DNA of 64,000 nucleotides from SXTU01 sp964496695 (GTDB lineage Bacteria > Verrucomicrobiota > Verrucomicrobiia > Limisphaerales > SXTU01). The DNA lies in assembly GCA_964496695.1 (NCBI GenBank), contig CAZCBE010000019.1, positions 11,315 to 75,314 of the forward strand, given 5' to 3'. Positions 50,251 to 59,684 of this stretch are shown here, piece by piece; within the stretch, counting starts at the first letter, position 1; each line of letters starts with the position of its first letter. A program made the translations under genes and the position numbers. Under the pieces are notes generated by a model that had not been told where the DNA came from, ran no database searches, and saw only the letters and a program-made list of their open reading frames with translations.

Positions 50251-53200
50251 GTGAACCGCACCCTCTCCATCTGGCTCCTGTCCCTGATGGCGCTGGCCGG
50301 CACGGCCGCTGCCCAGTCACTGGACCTCACCCGCTCCCGCCTGTCCGGCGGCGGCGGCGCGAGCACGGGCGGGCAGTTCACGCTGTTCAGCACCGTGGGC
50401 CAGGCGGAGGCCGGGCCGAAACTGCTCGGCGGTTCGTATGCGATTGACACCGCGTTCCTGAGCGCGGCGATTGACAGTTCGATTCCCATCGTGGTCTTCG
50501 CGCAGGGCGTGGTGACCGTCACTGAGGATGCCGGGGCGCAGACCCGGGCCGCTTTCACCACGTTTCTGCCCGGCCAGGCCGGTGAACCCGCCCAGCCGCC
50601 CACCTATCAGTTGGCGAACAACAATGCCGCGCTCTTCAGCACGGCACCCGCCATGGCGACCGACCGCACGCTCAGCTTCACCCCCGCGCTGAACGCCTCG
50701 GGCAGCGCGACGGTGACGGTGGTGGCACGGCTGAGCGGAGTGGACGTGGCGACGAATTCCTTTTCAATTGTCGTCCTGCCGGTGAATGACGCGCCGGTCG
50801 TTACCCTCGCCGGCAACGTGACCGTGCTGGAGGACGCCGGAGCGCAGAGCCTGGCGGCCTTTGCCACGTTCACCCCGGGCCCCGCCGATGAGTCCATCCA
50901 GACGCCCGCCTACACGCTCACGACGGACAACGCGGCGCTTTTCACCACGGCCCCAGCCATTGCGGTGGACGGCACGCTGACCTTTACGGCGGCAGCCAAC
51001 GCGAACGGTTCGGCCACGGTGACGGTCGTCACCAGCGACGGCGGGGGCACCGCCAACGGCGGCGTGGACCGTGCAACGAACACCTTCACCCTCACGGTCA
51101 CCGCCGTGAACGATCCACCCGCGGCCACCTACGCCATGAGCACGGTGACGGTGTTCGAGGATGCCGGGGCGCAGACCCTGGCGGCCTTCGCCACGTTCAC
51201 CGCCGGTCCGGCGGATGAATCCGCCCAGACGGCGAGTTACACTCTCGCCGTGGACAACGCGGCCTTGTTCAGCACCGCCCCCGCGATTGCACCCAACGGC
51301 ACGCTGACCTTCACCTCCGCCGCAAATGCCAACGGTTCCGCCACTGTGACGGTCATCGTGGCGGACAGTGGTGGTGCCGCCAACGGAGGCGTGGACCGCA
51401 GCACCAACACTTTCGCGATCACGGTCACACCCGTGAACGACGCGCCAGCAGTCACCTACGCCATGAACAACGTGGTGGTTCTGGAGGACGCGGGCGGCCA
51501 GACCCTCACGAGCTTCGCCACGTTCACTGCGGGTCCGGCGGATGAGTCCGCGCAGACGGCGAGTTATTCCCTCACTGCGAACAACGCCGCCCTGTTCAGC
51601 GTGCCGCCCGCCATTGCGCCCAACGGGACATTGACCTTCACTCCCGCCGCAAATGCCAATGGCTCCGCCACGATGACGGTCATCGTGGCCGACAACGGCG
51701 GCACCGCGAACAACGGCGCGGATCGCAGCACCAACAGCTTCATCATCACGGTGACTCCGGTGAATGACCCGCCCGTGGTGACCCTCGCCCTCGGCACCGT
51801 GACCGTGCTCGAAGACGCGGGCGCGCAGAGCCTCGGCGCTTTCGCGAGCTTCTCAACCGGCCCGGCCGACGAAGCGGCCCAGGCGCTCGTCGGCTACACC
51901 GTGGCAAACAACAACGCCTCGCTGTTCGCCACGCCGCCCGCCCTCGCGCTCAATGGCACGCTCACGTTCACGCCCGCCGCCCATGCCAATGGCAGCGCGA
52001 CGATCACGGTCATCGCGCAGGACAGTGGCGGAACGGTCAACAACGGCGTGGACCAGACGACCAACACGTTCACCATTTCGGTGACCGCCGTGAACGACGC
52101 GCCGACGATGGCTTTCGCCACCAACCACGTGGTCACACCCAAGGACGCCGGGGCGCAGACGGTCACGGGCTTCGCGCTGTTCACCGCCGGACCGGCGGAC
52201 GAGGCGGCGCAGACGGCGGCCTACACCGTCACCACGGACAACGCCGCGCTGTTCAGTGCCGCTCCGGCCATCGCACCAGACGGTTCCCTGACTTACACCA
52301 CCGCGCCGGCCGCGGAGGGCATGGCCGCCGTCACCGTGGTGGTGCAGGACAACGGCGGCACGGCCAATGGCGGGGCGGACAAGGCGACCAACACCTTCAA
52401 CCTCACCGTGCTTTCGTTCGCCGCGGCCGAGGACATCTACACGGTGGTCGAGGACGGTTCGCTCGTGGTTCCCGCCGGGAGCGGCGTGCTGGCCAACGAC
52501 ATCGGCACCACGTTGCGCGCACTGCTCGTGACCACGACCACGCATGGGGTGTTGGCCTTAAACCTCAATGGCTCGTTCACCTATCAGCCCGCCGCCGACT
52601 TCAACGGCCCGGACACGTTCACCTATCAGGCCACGAACAGCGCGAACACCTCGGCGGTGACGACCGTGACCCTCATGGTGAAGCCGGTGAACGACGCGCC
52701 CAGCGTGACCTTTGCGCAAAGCACGGTGACGGTGCTGGAGGATGCCGGGGCGCAGAGCGTGAGCAGCTTCGCCACCTTCTCGCCCGGTCCCGCCAGCGAG
52801 TCCGCCCAGACTTTGGCGGGCTATGCGGTCACGGTGGACAACCCGTCGCTCTTCACCACGCCGCCGGCCATCAACCAGGCCGGGGTGCTGGCCTTCACGC
52901 CCGCCCCGGACGCGAATGGTTCGGCGGTCGTGACGGTCGTGGCGCAGGACAGCGGTGGCACGACGGACAGCGGCGTGGACAAGAGCACGAACACGTTCAC
53001 GATCAGCGTGACGCCGGTGAACGACGCGCCGACTTTCACCCTCGCCCAAAACACGGTGACGGTGCTGGAGGATGCGGGGGCGCAGACGGTGAGCGCCTTT
53101 GCCACGTTCTCTTCAGGCCCGGCAAACGAGTCGGCGCAGACACTTGTGGGCTATGCGGTCAGTGTGAACAACGCGTCTTTGTTCAGCGCGGTCCCGGTCC

Positions 53201-56200
53201 TCAACAATGCGGGGGTGCTGACATTCACCCCCGCCGTCAATGCCAACGGCACCGCGACGGTGACCGTGGTGGCGCAGGATTCCGGTGGCACGGCGGGCGG
53301 CGGGGTGGACAAGGCGACGAACACCTTCACGATCAATGTGACGGCGGTGAACGATGCGCCCAGCGTGACGTTGGCCCAGAGCGTCGTGACGGTGCTGGAG
53401 GATGCGGGCGCGCAGAGTGTGAGCAGCTTTGCGACGTTCTCTCCAGGCCCTGCGAACGAATCGGCGCAGACGCTGGTGGGCTACACCGTCACGGTGGACA
53501 ACGCGGGCCTGTTCAGCACGGCCCCGGCGATTGATACCAACGGCCGGCTGACGTTCACGGTGGCGGCGAACTCCAACGGCACGGCGACCGTGACCGTGGT
53601 GGTGCAGGACAACGGCGGGACAGGGCTGGCTCCGACCGGGGTGTTGCCAACGACTCCGAGTGCCGTGGACAAGGCGACGAACACCTTCACGCTCAATGTA
53701 ACGGCCGTGAACGACGCGCCGAGCGTGACGTTTGCGCAGGGCACGGTGACGGTGCTGGAGGACGCGGGTGCGCAGAGTTTCACCGGGTTCGCAACGTTCT
53801 CCGCAGGACCAGTCAACGAGTCAGTGCAGACGCTGGTGGGCTACACGGTCACGGTGGACAACGCGGGCCTGTTCAGCGCGGTCCCGGCAATTGACACCAA
53901 CGGCCGGCTGACGTTCACGCCGACGGCCAACTCGAACGGCACGGCAACGGTGACGGTGGTGGTGCAGGACAGCGGCGGAACGGGGCTGGCTCCGACCGGG
54001 GTGTTGCCAACGACGCCGAGCGCCGCGGACAAGAGCACCAACACCTTCACGATCAACGTGACGGCGGTGAACGATGCGCCGAGCGTGACGTTCGCGCAGG
54101 GCACCGTGACGGTGCTGGAGGACGCGGGGGCGCAGGCACTCGCGGGCTTTGCGACGTTCTCCCCTGGCCCGGCGAACGAGTCGGCGCAGACGCTCGTGGG
54201 CTACACGGTCACGGTGGACAACGCGGGCCTGTTCAGCGCGGCCCCGGCGATTGACACCAACGGCCGGCTGACGTTCACGCCAACGGCCAACTCGAACGGC
54301 ACGGCGGCCGTGACCGTGGTGGTGCAGGACAACGGTGGAGTCGCCGACAGCGGCGTGGACAAGGCGACGAACACTTTCACGATCAGCGTGACGCCGGTAA
54401 ATGATGCGCCGACCGTGACTCTGGCGCACAGCATGGTGACCGTTCTGGAGGACGCCGGCGCGCAGGCGGCCAATGGATTCGCCACGTTCTCCAGCGGCCC
54501 GGCCAACGAGTCCGCCCAGACGCTCGTGGGCTACACCGTCACCGTGGACAACGCGGCGCTCTTCAGCGCGGCCCCGGCGATCAATACCTCCGGTGGGTTG
54601 ACGTTTACGCCGGCCGCGAACTCGAACGGTTCGGCGATCGTCACCGTGGTGGCGCAGGATTCCGGCGGCACGGCGGGCGGTGGTTTGGACAAGGCGACGA
54701 ACACCTTCACGATCCAAGTGACGGCGGTGAACGATGCGCCGAGTGTGACCTTTGCGCAAAGCACCGTGACGGTGCTGGAGGATGCCGGCGCGCAGAGCCT
54801 GAACACCTTCGCCACGTTCTCGCCGGGCCCGGCCAATGAGTCGGCGCAGACTTTGGTGGGCTACACCGTCACAGTGGACAACGGAGCCCTGTTCAGCGCT
54901 GCGCCGGCGGTGGCAAACAATGGCACGCTCACCTTCACCCCCGCTGCGAATGCGAACGGATCAGCGGCGGTGACCGTGGTGTTGCAGGACAGCGGCGGCA
55001 CGACCGACGGCGGTGTGGACCGAAGCACGAACACCTTCACGATCAGCGTGACCTCCGTGAACGATGCGCCGAGTGTGACCTTCGCCCAGAGCGTGGTGAC
55101 CGTGCTGGAGGATGCGGGCGCGCAGACGGTGGCCGGCTTCGCCACCTTCTCCCCCGGCCCGGCCAATGAATCCTCCCAGACGCTGGCGGGCTACACCGTC
55201 ACCGCGAACAATGCGGCGCTCTTCAGCTCAGCCCCGGCAATCAACCACGCCGGCGTGCTGACCTTCACGGCCGCTCCCGATGCCAATGGCAGCGCGACGG
55301 TGACGGTGGTGGTGCAGGACAGCGGCGGGACGGGGCTGGCCCCGGCCACGGTCAGCGTCTCTCCCAGCGCGGTGGACAAGGCGACCAACACCTTCACGAT
55401 CAACGTGACGCCGGTGAACGATGCGCCGGGCATGACGTTCGCCCAGAGCACGGTGACCGTGCTGGAAGATGCGGGCGCGCAGAGCATGGCCTTCGCCACG
55501 CTCTCACCCGGACCCGCGAACGAATCGGCGCAAACATTGGTGGGCTACACCGTCACGGTGGACAATGCAGCGCTCTTCACTTCGCTCCCGGCGATCAACA
55601 ACGCGGGCGTGCTGACCTTCACCTCCGCTCCCGACGTCAACGGCAGCGCGATGGTAACCGTGGTGGCGCAGGACAGCGGTGGCACCGGCCTGGCGCCGAC
55701 GGATACGGCGGCGACCCCTGCGGGCATGGACAAGCGCACGAACACCTTCACCATCAGCGTGACCCCGGTGAATGACGCCCCGAGTGTGACCTTCGCCCAG
55801 AGCGTGGTGACAGTGCTGGAGGATGCGGGCGCGCAGAGTGTGGCCGGCTTCGCCACCTTCTCTCCCGGACCGGCCAATGAATCTGCCCAGACCCTGGCGG
55901 GCTACACCGTCACGGTGAACAACGCGGCGCTCTTCGGCACAGCCCCGGCCATTGACAGCAGCGGGCGGCTGACCTTCACCTCCGCGCCGGACGCGAATGG
56001 CAGTGCGGTGGTGACCGTGGTCGTGCAGGACAGCGGGGGGACAGGATTGCAGGCCAGCGCTTTGAAGCTGCCGGCTCAGGCCGGTGGGGTGGACAAGAGC
56101 ACCAACACGTTCACCGTCAGTGTGACGCCGGTGAACGATGCTCCCGCAGTGGCCTTTGCTCAAAGCGTGCTCACGGTGCTGGAGGATGCGGGGGTGCAGA

Positions 56201-59200
56201 GTTTCGATGGTTTCGCGACCTTCTCCTCCGGACCGGCCAATGAATCGGGGCAGGTGCTTGAAACCGGCTATCAGGTGTCGAACAACAATCTCTCCCTGTT
56301 CAGCATCCAGCCCGTGCTCGCGCCCGATGGCCGGCTCACCTTCACTCCGGCAGCCAACGCGAACGGTTTGGCCGTCGTCACGGTCATCGCGCAGGACACG
56401 GGCGGCCTGGCCAACGGCGGCGTGGACAAGACCACCAACACCTTTACGATCAGCGTGACGGCGGTGAATGATGCGCCGATGGTGACCTTTGCGCAGTCCA
56501 CCGTGACGGTGCTGGAGGATGCCGGGGCGCAGAGCGTGGCCGGCTTCGCGACCTTCTCCCCCGGACCTGCCAACGAATCCGCCCAGACCCTGGTGGGCTA
56601 CACGGTCACCGTGGACAACGCGGCGCTCTTCCTCGCGGCCCCGACGATTGACACCAACGGGCGGCTCACCTTTACCCCGGCGACCAACGCCAACGGCAGC
56701 GCGACGGTGACGGTGGTGGTGCAGGACAGTGGCGGCACGGGTTTGGCCCCGACACAGAACGCCACTCCTCCTGTCGGCGTGGACAAGGCGACCAACACGT
56801 TCACCATCAGTGTGACGCCGGTGAACGATGCGCCGGGCGTGGTCTTCGCGCAGGGCACCGTGACGGTGCTGGAAGATGCGGGGGCACAGAGCCTGGCAGG
56901 TTTCGCGGCCTTCTCGGCGGGCCCGACGAACGAGGCGGCGCAGACCTTGGTGGGCTACACGGTCACGGTGGACAATGCGGCGCTCTTCGCCGCCTCACCT
57001 GCGATCAACAACGCCGGCGGGCTGACCTTCACTCCGGTGCCCGATGCCAATGGTTCCGCTACCGTCACGGTGGTGGTGCATGACTCGGGTGGCACGGCGG
57101 ACGGCGGGGCGGACAAGCGCACGAACACCTTCACGATCAATGTGACGGCGGTGAACGATGCGCCGGGCGTGACGTTCGTCCAGAGCGCGCTCACCGTGCT
57201 GGAGGACGCGGGCGCGCAGACGGTCAGCGGCTTTGCCACCTTCTCTGCCGGGCCGCTGAATGAGTCGGCGCAGGTGCTGGTTCACCAGGTCACGGTGGAC
57301 AACTCCGCGCTCTTCAGCGTCGCGCCGGCCATCAGCGAAACTGGAGTGCTGACCTTCACGCCTGCGACAAATGCCAACGGCAGCGCGACGGTCACCGTGG
57401 TGGTGCTGGACAGCGGCGGCAGCGCGCTGGCTCAGCTCATCACGGATGTGTTCCAAATCGGCGGAGTGACGCTCTTTCCGGGTGCTGCTCCCTTCAGCGG
57501 ACCCTTTTCCGCGTTCCCGGGCAGTCCGCTGATCGGCGGTCCAGCCGCCGGTCAGTTGCCGCCGGGACCGCTCGGGGTGGACCGGAGCACGAACACCTTC
57601 ATCATCACCGTGACCCCGGTGAACGATGCGCCGAGCGTGACGTTCTCCCGGAGCCTGGTTGCGGTGCAGGAAAGCGCGGGGCCGCAGAGCCTCGCCGGGT
57701 TTGCCACGTTCTCCCCGGGTCCGGCCAACGAATCGGCGCAGTCGCTCGTGGGCTATACGGTCACCGTGGACAATGCCACCCTGTTCAGCGCGGCCCCGGT
57801 CATTGACAACAGCGGCAGGCTGACGTTCACGGCCGCACTTAATTCCAATGGTCTGGCCACCGTCACGGTGGTGGTGCAGGACAATGGCGGGACCGGGCTC
57901 ACCCCCACTGGAGCAGGGCCCGGGCCGCTGGGCGTGGACAAGAGCACCAACACCTTCGTGCTCACCGTGGGGGCCGTGAACAACGCGCCCATCGCGAACC
58001 ATGACAGCTACACGATGAACCAGGGCGACGTGCTGACCATCAACGGCCCCGGCGTGCTGGCCAACGACACCGACGTGGAGTTTGATGCGCTGACCGCGAC
58101 CAAGCTCACCGACCCGGCACATGGCACGGTGACCCTCAATGCCAACGGCGGTTTTAACTACACGCCGGACACGAACTTCTTCGGCCCCGACACGTTCACG
58201 TATCGGGCTTCGGACTACGGTTCGAACTCCAACCCGGCCACGGTGAGCCTCTTGGTGTATGCCCGGCCCACCAATGCCGTGCCGCCGCTGCAGCGGGTTT
58301 TCTCGAGCACGGTGCTGCGTTTCTCGGTCACCAACATGCCGGACGCGAATGCCCTCCGCGTGGGTGACCCGGACAGCACCGTGCTGACCGTGTCGCTCGC
58401 GGTGACCAACGGCACGCTGAGCCTGACCGTGACCAACGGGCTGGACCTGCCCAACGGCTTTGCAGGCTCCAACGCGCTGGTGCTGGCCGGAACGATCGCC
58501 GACCTGAATGCCGCACTGGAGAGCCTCGCCTACCGTTCGACTACAAACTACTTCGGCGACGATGCGCTGGTGATCGTCTCCACTGACGAGGGCGGTCGCA
58601 CGAACCGGGGTGGCGGCGTGGTGCCGATTCTGGTGGAGATCCCCACGCTGGGAGGCGTGCCCCGGGTCTCGTTGGAGAATTTGAACGACCCCATGACGGG
58701 CCGGATGATCACCAATGTGACGATGGTCGCCTCGGACACGAACCTGGTGAAGGAGATCACGTTCAATCCGACCAACAGCGAGGTGAACGTGCTGGCCGTG
58801 GGCGGGCAGGACGGTTCGACGAACCGCTCGGCCATCACGGTGACGGTGGAGTTCAACGACGGCACGACCCAGCTCGTGACGATTCCCGTGATCATCTACC
58901 AGCCGTTGCTGACCAGCGTCAGCGGGGACGCGGCCTACACCAGCACTTTTGGCGCGCCGATCTTCAATCCGCAGACCAGCCTGTATGAGCAGAAGGTGAG
59001 CGTGGTGAACCACACGCCCTTCGACTTCACCGCGCTGCGCATCACGGCGACGAACCTGCCGGCCGGCGTGACCTTGCGCAACGCGAGTGTTACCAACGGC
59101 GGGCTGCCCTACATCGAATACAACCTGGCGGTGCGCTCCGGCAGCAACATCACGCTCACGCTGGAGTATTACAATGTGAACCGGGCCAGCGGCATCAGCC

Positions 59201-59511
59201 CCGGCCTCAAGCTGGAACTGCTGAACCAGACACGCGTGGTTCCGCCGCCGAGCAACCCGGTGATGGTCGCCGTCACTGGCCGCCGGGGCTACGCACCGGA
59301 CGGGCGCATCCGTTTCTACATCGAGTTTCCGACCGAGGTGGGCCTGACCTACTATGTGCAGTATCAGGATGCCGTGGGCGACCCGTGGAAGACCTCGCCG
59401 GTGATCATCCCCGGCACGGGCAACCGGCTCAACTGGCTGGACGACGGCGCACCCAACACGGATTCGCCGCCCACCGCCACGCGCTTCTATCGCATCGTCA
59501 CGGGCAACTGA
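50251..59511 (+). CDS. Giant repeat adhesin (3,086 residues, 21 Ig/cadherin-like repeats)
   Basis: GTG start, signal peptide SIWLLSLMALAGTAAAQ, then a short beta segment. I count 21 tandem units of about 108-120 residues, each with TVTVLEDAGAQ...FATFSPGPANES...VDNAALFS...LTFTPAANANGSATVTVV and ending (V)TPVNDAP. Two different VCBS/cadherin-like units containing GVLANDI and GPDTFTY lie after unit 6 and after unit 21. The linker of unit 20 contains a 35-residue segment (2396-2430) also found in the barrel gene at 59685. The C-terminus ends YYVQYQDAVGDPW...FYRIVTGN, a beta module shared with the 285-residue neighbour. No autotransporter barrel or LPXTG is present. Likely a long surface fibre. 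Confidence 0.85.
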   Translation: MNRTLSIWLLSLMALAGTAAAQSLDLTRSRLSGGGGASTGGQFTLFSTVGQAEAGPKLLGGSYAIDTAFLSAAIDSSIPIVVFAQGVVTVTEDAGAQTRAAFTTFLPGQAGEPAQPPTYQLANNNAALFSTAPAMATDRTLSFTPALNASGSATVTVVARLSGVDVATNSFSIVVLPVNDAPVVTLAGNVTVLEDAGAQSLAAFATFTPGPADESIQTPAYTLTTDNAALFTTAPAIAVDGTLTFTAAANANGSATVTVVTSDGGGTANGGVDRATNTFTLTVTAVNDPPAATYAMSTVTVFEDAGAQTLAAFATFTAGPADESAQTASYTLAVDNAALFSTAPAIAPNGTLTFTSAANANGSATVTVIVADSGGAANGGVDRSTNTFAITVTPVNDAPAVTYAMNNVVVLEDAGGQTLTSFATFTAGPADESAQTASYSLTANNAALFSVPPAIAPNGTLTFTPAANANGSATMTVIVADNGGTANNGADRSTNSFIITVTPVNDPPVVTLALGTVTVLEDAGAQSLGAFASFSTGPADEAAQALVGYTVANNNASLFATPPALALNGTLTFTPAAHANGSATITVIAQDSGGTVNNGVDQTTNTFTISVTAVNDAPTMAFATNHVVTPKDAGAQTVTGFALFTAGPADEAAQTAAYTVTTDNAALFSAAPAIAPDGSLTYTTAPAAEGMAAVTVVVQDNGGTANGGADKATNTFNLTVLSFAAAEDIYTVVEDGSLVVPAGSGVLANDIGTTLRALLVTTTTHGVLALNLNGSFTYQPAADFNGPDTFTYQATNSANTSAVTTVTLMVKPVNDAPSVTFAQSTVTVLEDAGAQSVSSFATFSPGPASESAQTLAGYAVTVDNPSLFTTPPAINQAGVLAFTPAPDANGSAVVTVVAQDSGGTTDSGVDKSTNTFTISVTPVNDAPTFTLAQNTVTVLEDAGAQTVSAFATFSSGPANESAQTLVGYAVSVNNASLFSAVPVLNNAGVLTFTPAVNANGTATVTVVAQDSGGTAGGGVDKATNTFTINVTAVNDAPSVTLAQSVVTVLEDAGAQSVSSFATFSPGPANESAQTLVGYTVTVDNAGLFSTAPAIDTNGRLTFTVAANSNGTATVTVVVQDNGGTGLAPTGVLPTTPSAVDKATNTFTLNVTAVNDAPSVTFAQGTVTVLEDAGAQSFTGFATFSAGPVNESVQTLVGYTVTVDNAGLFSAVPAIDTNGRLTFTPTANSNGTATVTVVVQDSGGTGLAPTGVLPTTPSAADKSTNTFTINVTAVNDAPSVTFAQGTVTVLEDAGAQALAGFATFSPGPANESAQTLVGYTVTVDNAGLFSAAPAIDTNGRLTFTPTANSNGTAAVTVVVQDNGGVADSGVDKATNTFTISVTPVNDAPTVTLAHSMVTVLEDAGAQAANGFATFSSGPANESAQTLVGYTVTVDNAALFSAAPAINTSGGLTFTPAANSNGSAIVTVVAQDSGGTAGGGLDKATNTFTIQVTAVNDAPSVTFAQSTVTVLEDAGAQSLNTFATFSPGPANESAQTLVGYTVTVDNGALFSAAPAVANNGTLTFTPAANANGSAAVTVVLQDSGGTTDGGVDRSTNTFTISVTSVNDAPSVTFAQSVVTVLEDAGAQTVAGFATFSPGPANESSQTLAGYTVTANNAALFSSAPAINHAGVLTFTAAPDANGSATVTVVVQDSGGTGLAPATVSVSPSAVDKATNTFTINVTPVNDAPGMTFAQSTVTVLEDAGAQSMAFATLSPGPANESAQTLVGYTVTVDNAALFTSLPAINNAGVLTFTSAPDVNGSAMVTVVAQDSGGTGLAPTDTAATPAGMDKRTNTFTISVTPVNDAPSVTFAQSVVTVLEDAGAQSVAGFATFSPGPANESAQTLAGYTVTVNNAALFGTAPAIDSSGRLTFTSAPDANGSAVVTVVVQDSGGTGLQASALKLPAQAGGVDKSTNTFTVSVTPVNDAPAVAFAQSVLTVLEDAGVQSFDGFATFSSGPANESGQVLETGYQVSNNNLSLFSIQPVLAPDGRLTFTPAANANGLAVVTVIAQDTGGLANGGVDKTTNTFTISVTAVNDAPMVTFAQSTVTVLEDAGAQSVAGFATFSPGPANESAQTLVGYTVTVDNAALFLAAPTIDTNGRLTFTPATNANGSATVTVVVQDSGGTGLAPTQNATPPVGVDKATNTFTISVTPVNDAPGVVFAQGTVTVLEDAGAQSLAGFAAFSAGPTNEAAQTLVGYTVTVDNAALFAASPAINNAGGLTFTPVPDANGSATVTVVVHDSGGTADGGADKRTNTFTINVTAVNDAPGVTFVQSALTVLEDAGAQTVSGFATFSAGPLNESAQVLVHQVTVDNSALFSVAPAISETGVLTFTPATNANGSATVTVVVLDSGGSALAQLITDVFQIGGVTLFPGAAPFSGPFSAFPGSPLIGGPAAGQLPPGPLGVDRSTNTFIITVTPVNDAPSVTFSRSLVAVQESAGPQSLAGFATFSPGPANESAQSLVGYTVTVDNATLFSAAPVIDNSGRLTFTAALNSNGLATVTVVVQDNGGTGLTPTGAGPGPLGVDKSTNTFVLTVGAVNNAPIANHDSYTMNQGDVLTINGPGVLANDTDVEFDALTATKLTDPAHGTVTLNANGGFNYTPDTNFFGPDTFTYRASDYGSNSNPATVSLLVYARPTNAVPPLQRVFSSTVLRFSVTNMPDANALRVGDPDSTVLTVSLAVTNGTLSLTVTNGLDLPNGFAGSNALVLAGTIADLNAALESLAYRSTTNYFGDDALVIVSTDEGGRTNRGGGVVPILVEIPTLGGVPRVSLENLNDPMTGRMITNVTMVASDTNLVKEITFNPTNSEVNVLAVGGQDGSTNRSAITVTVEFNDGTTQLVTIPVIIYQPLLTSVSGDAAYTSTFGAPIFNPQTSLYEQKVSVVNHTPFDFTALRITATNLPAGVTLRNASVTNGGLPYIEYNLAVRSGSNITLTLEYYNVNRASGISPGLKLELLNQTRVVPPPSNPVMVAVTGRRGYAPDGRIRFYIEFPTEVGLTYYVQYQDAVGDPWKTSPVIIPGTGNRLNWLDDGAPNTDSPPTATRFYRIVTGN
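50491..57990 (+). repeat. Tandem array of about 330-bp coding repeats
   Basis: The GTGACGGTGCTGGAGGATGC core recurs at about 330-bp intervals (for example near 52727, 53057, 53387, then 360-bp steps at 53747 and 54107 where a GTGLAPTG-type linker is added). Units 7-20 are much more alike than units 1-6, indicating recent amplification. Confidence 0.85.
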
Positions 59512-59568
59512 TGCCAAGCTCCCATGCCTATCGGTGGAATAGCAGAGAGGCCGCGATGCATGCCGGCT

Positions 59569-59611
59569 CCCTCTCCCTTCCTCGGAGGAGGGCAGAGGGT
59601 TGGGGGGAGGG
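59569..59611. repeat. Type A-like hairpin between adhesin and barrel genes
   Basis: CCCTCTCCCTTCCTC with GAGGAGGGCAGAGGG forms a stem in the 173-bp gap. Could modulate read-through into the barrel gene. Confidence 0.6.
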
Positions 59612-59684
59612 GTGACTCCGGCGGCGTTGGTATTCTACCGACTTCCATTGAGATTTCGTGTCACTGGCCTGCTCTCCTCACCCC

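Noticed and set aside
50491..57990. Regular repeats resembling a CRISPR or satellite array
   Set aside because: The period is about 330 bp, there are no short unique spacers, and the frame is open throughout; it is a protein repeat.
56995..59517. 840-residue minus-strand open frame opposite the adhesin
   Set aside because: Its repeats are the antisense of the adhesin repeats.
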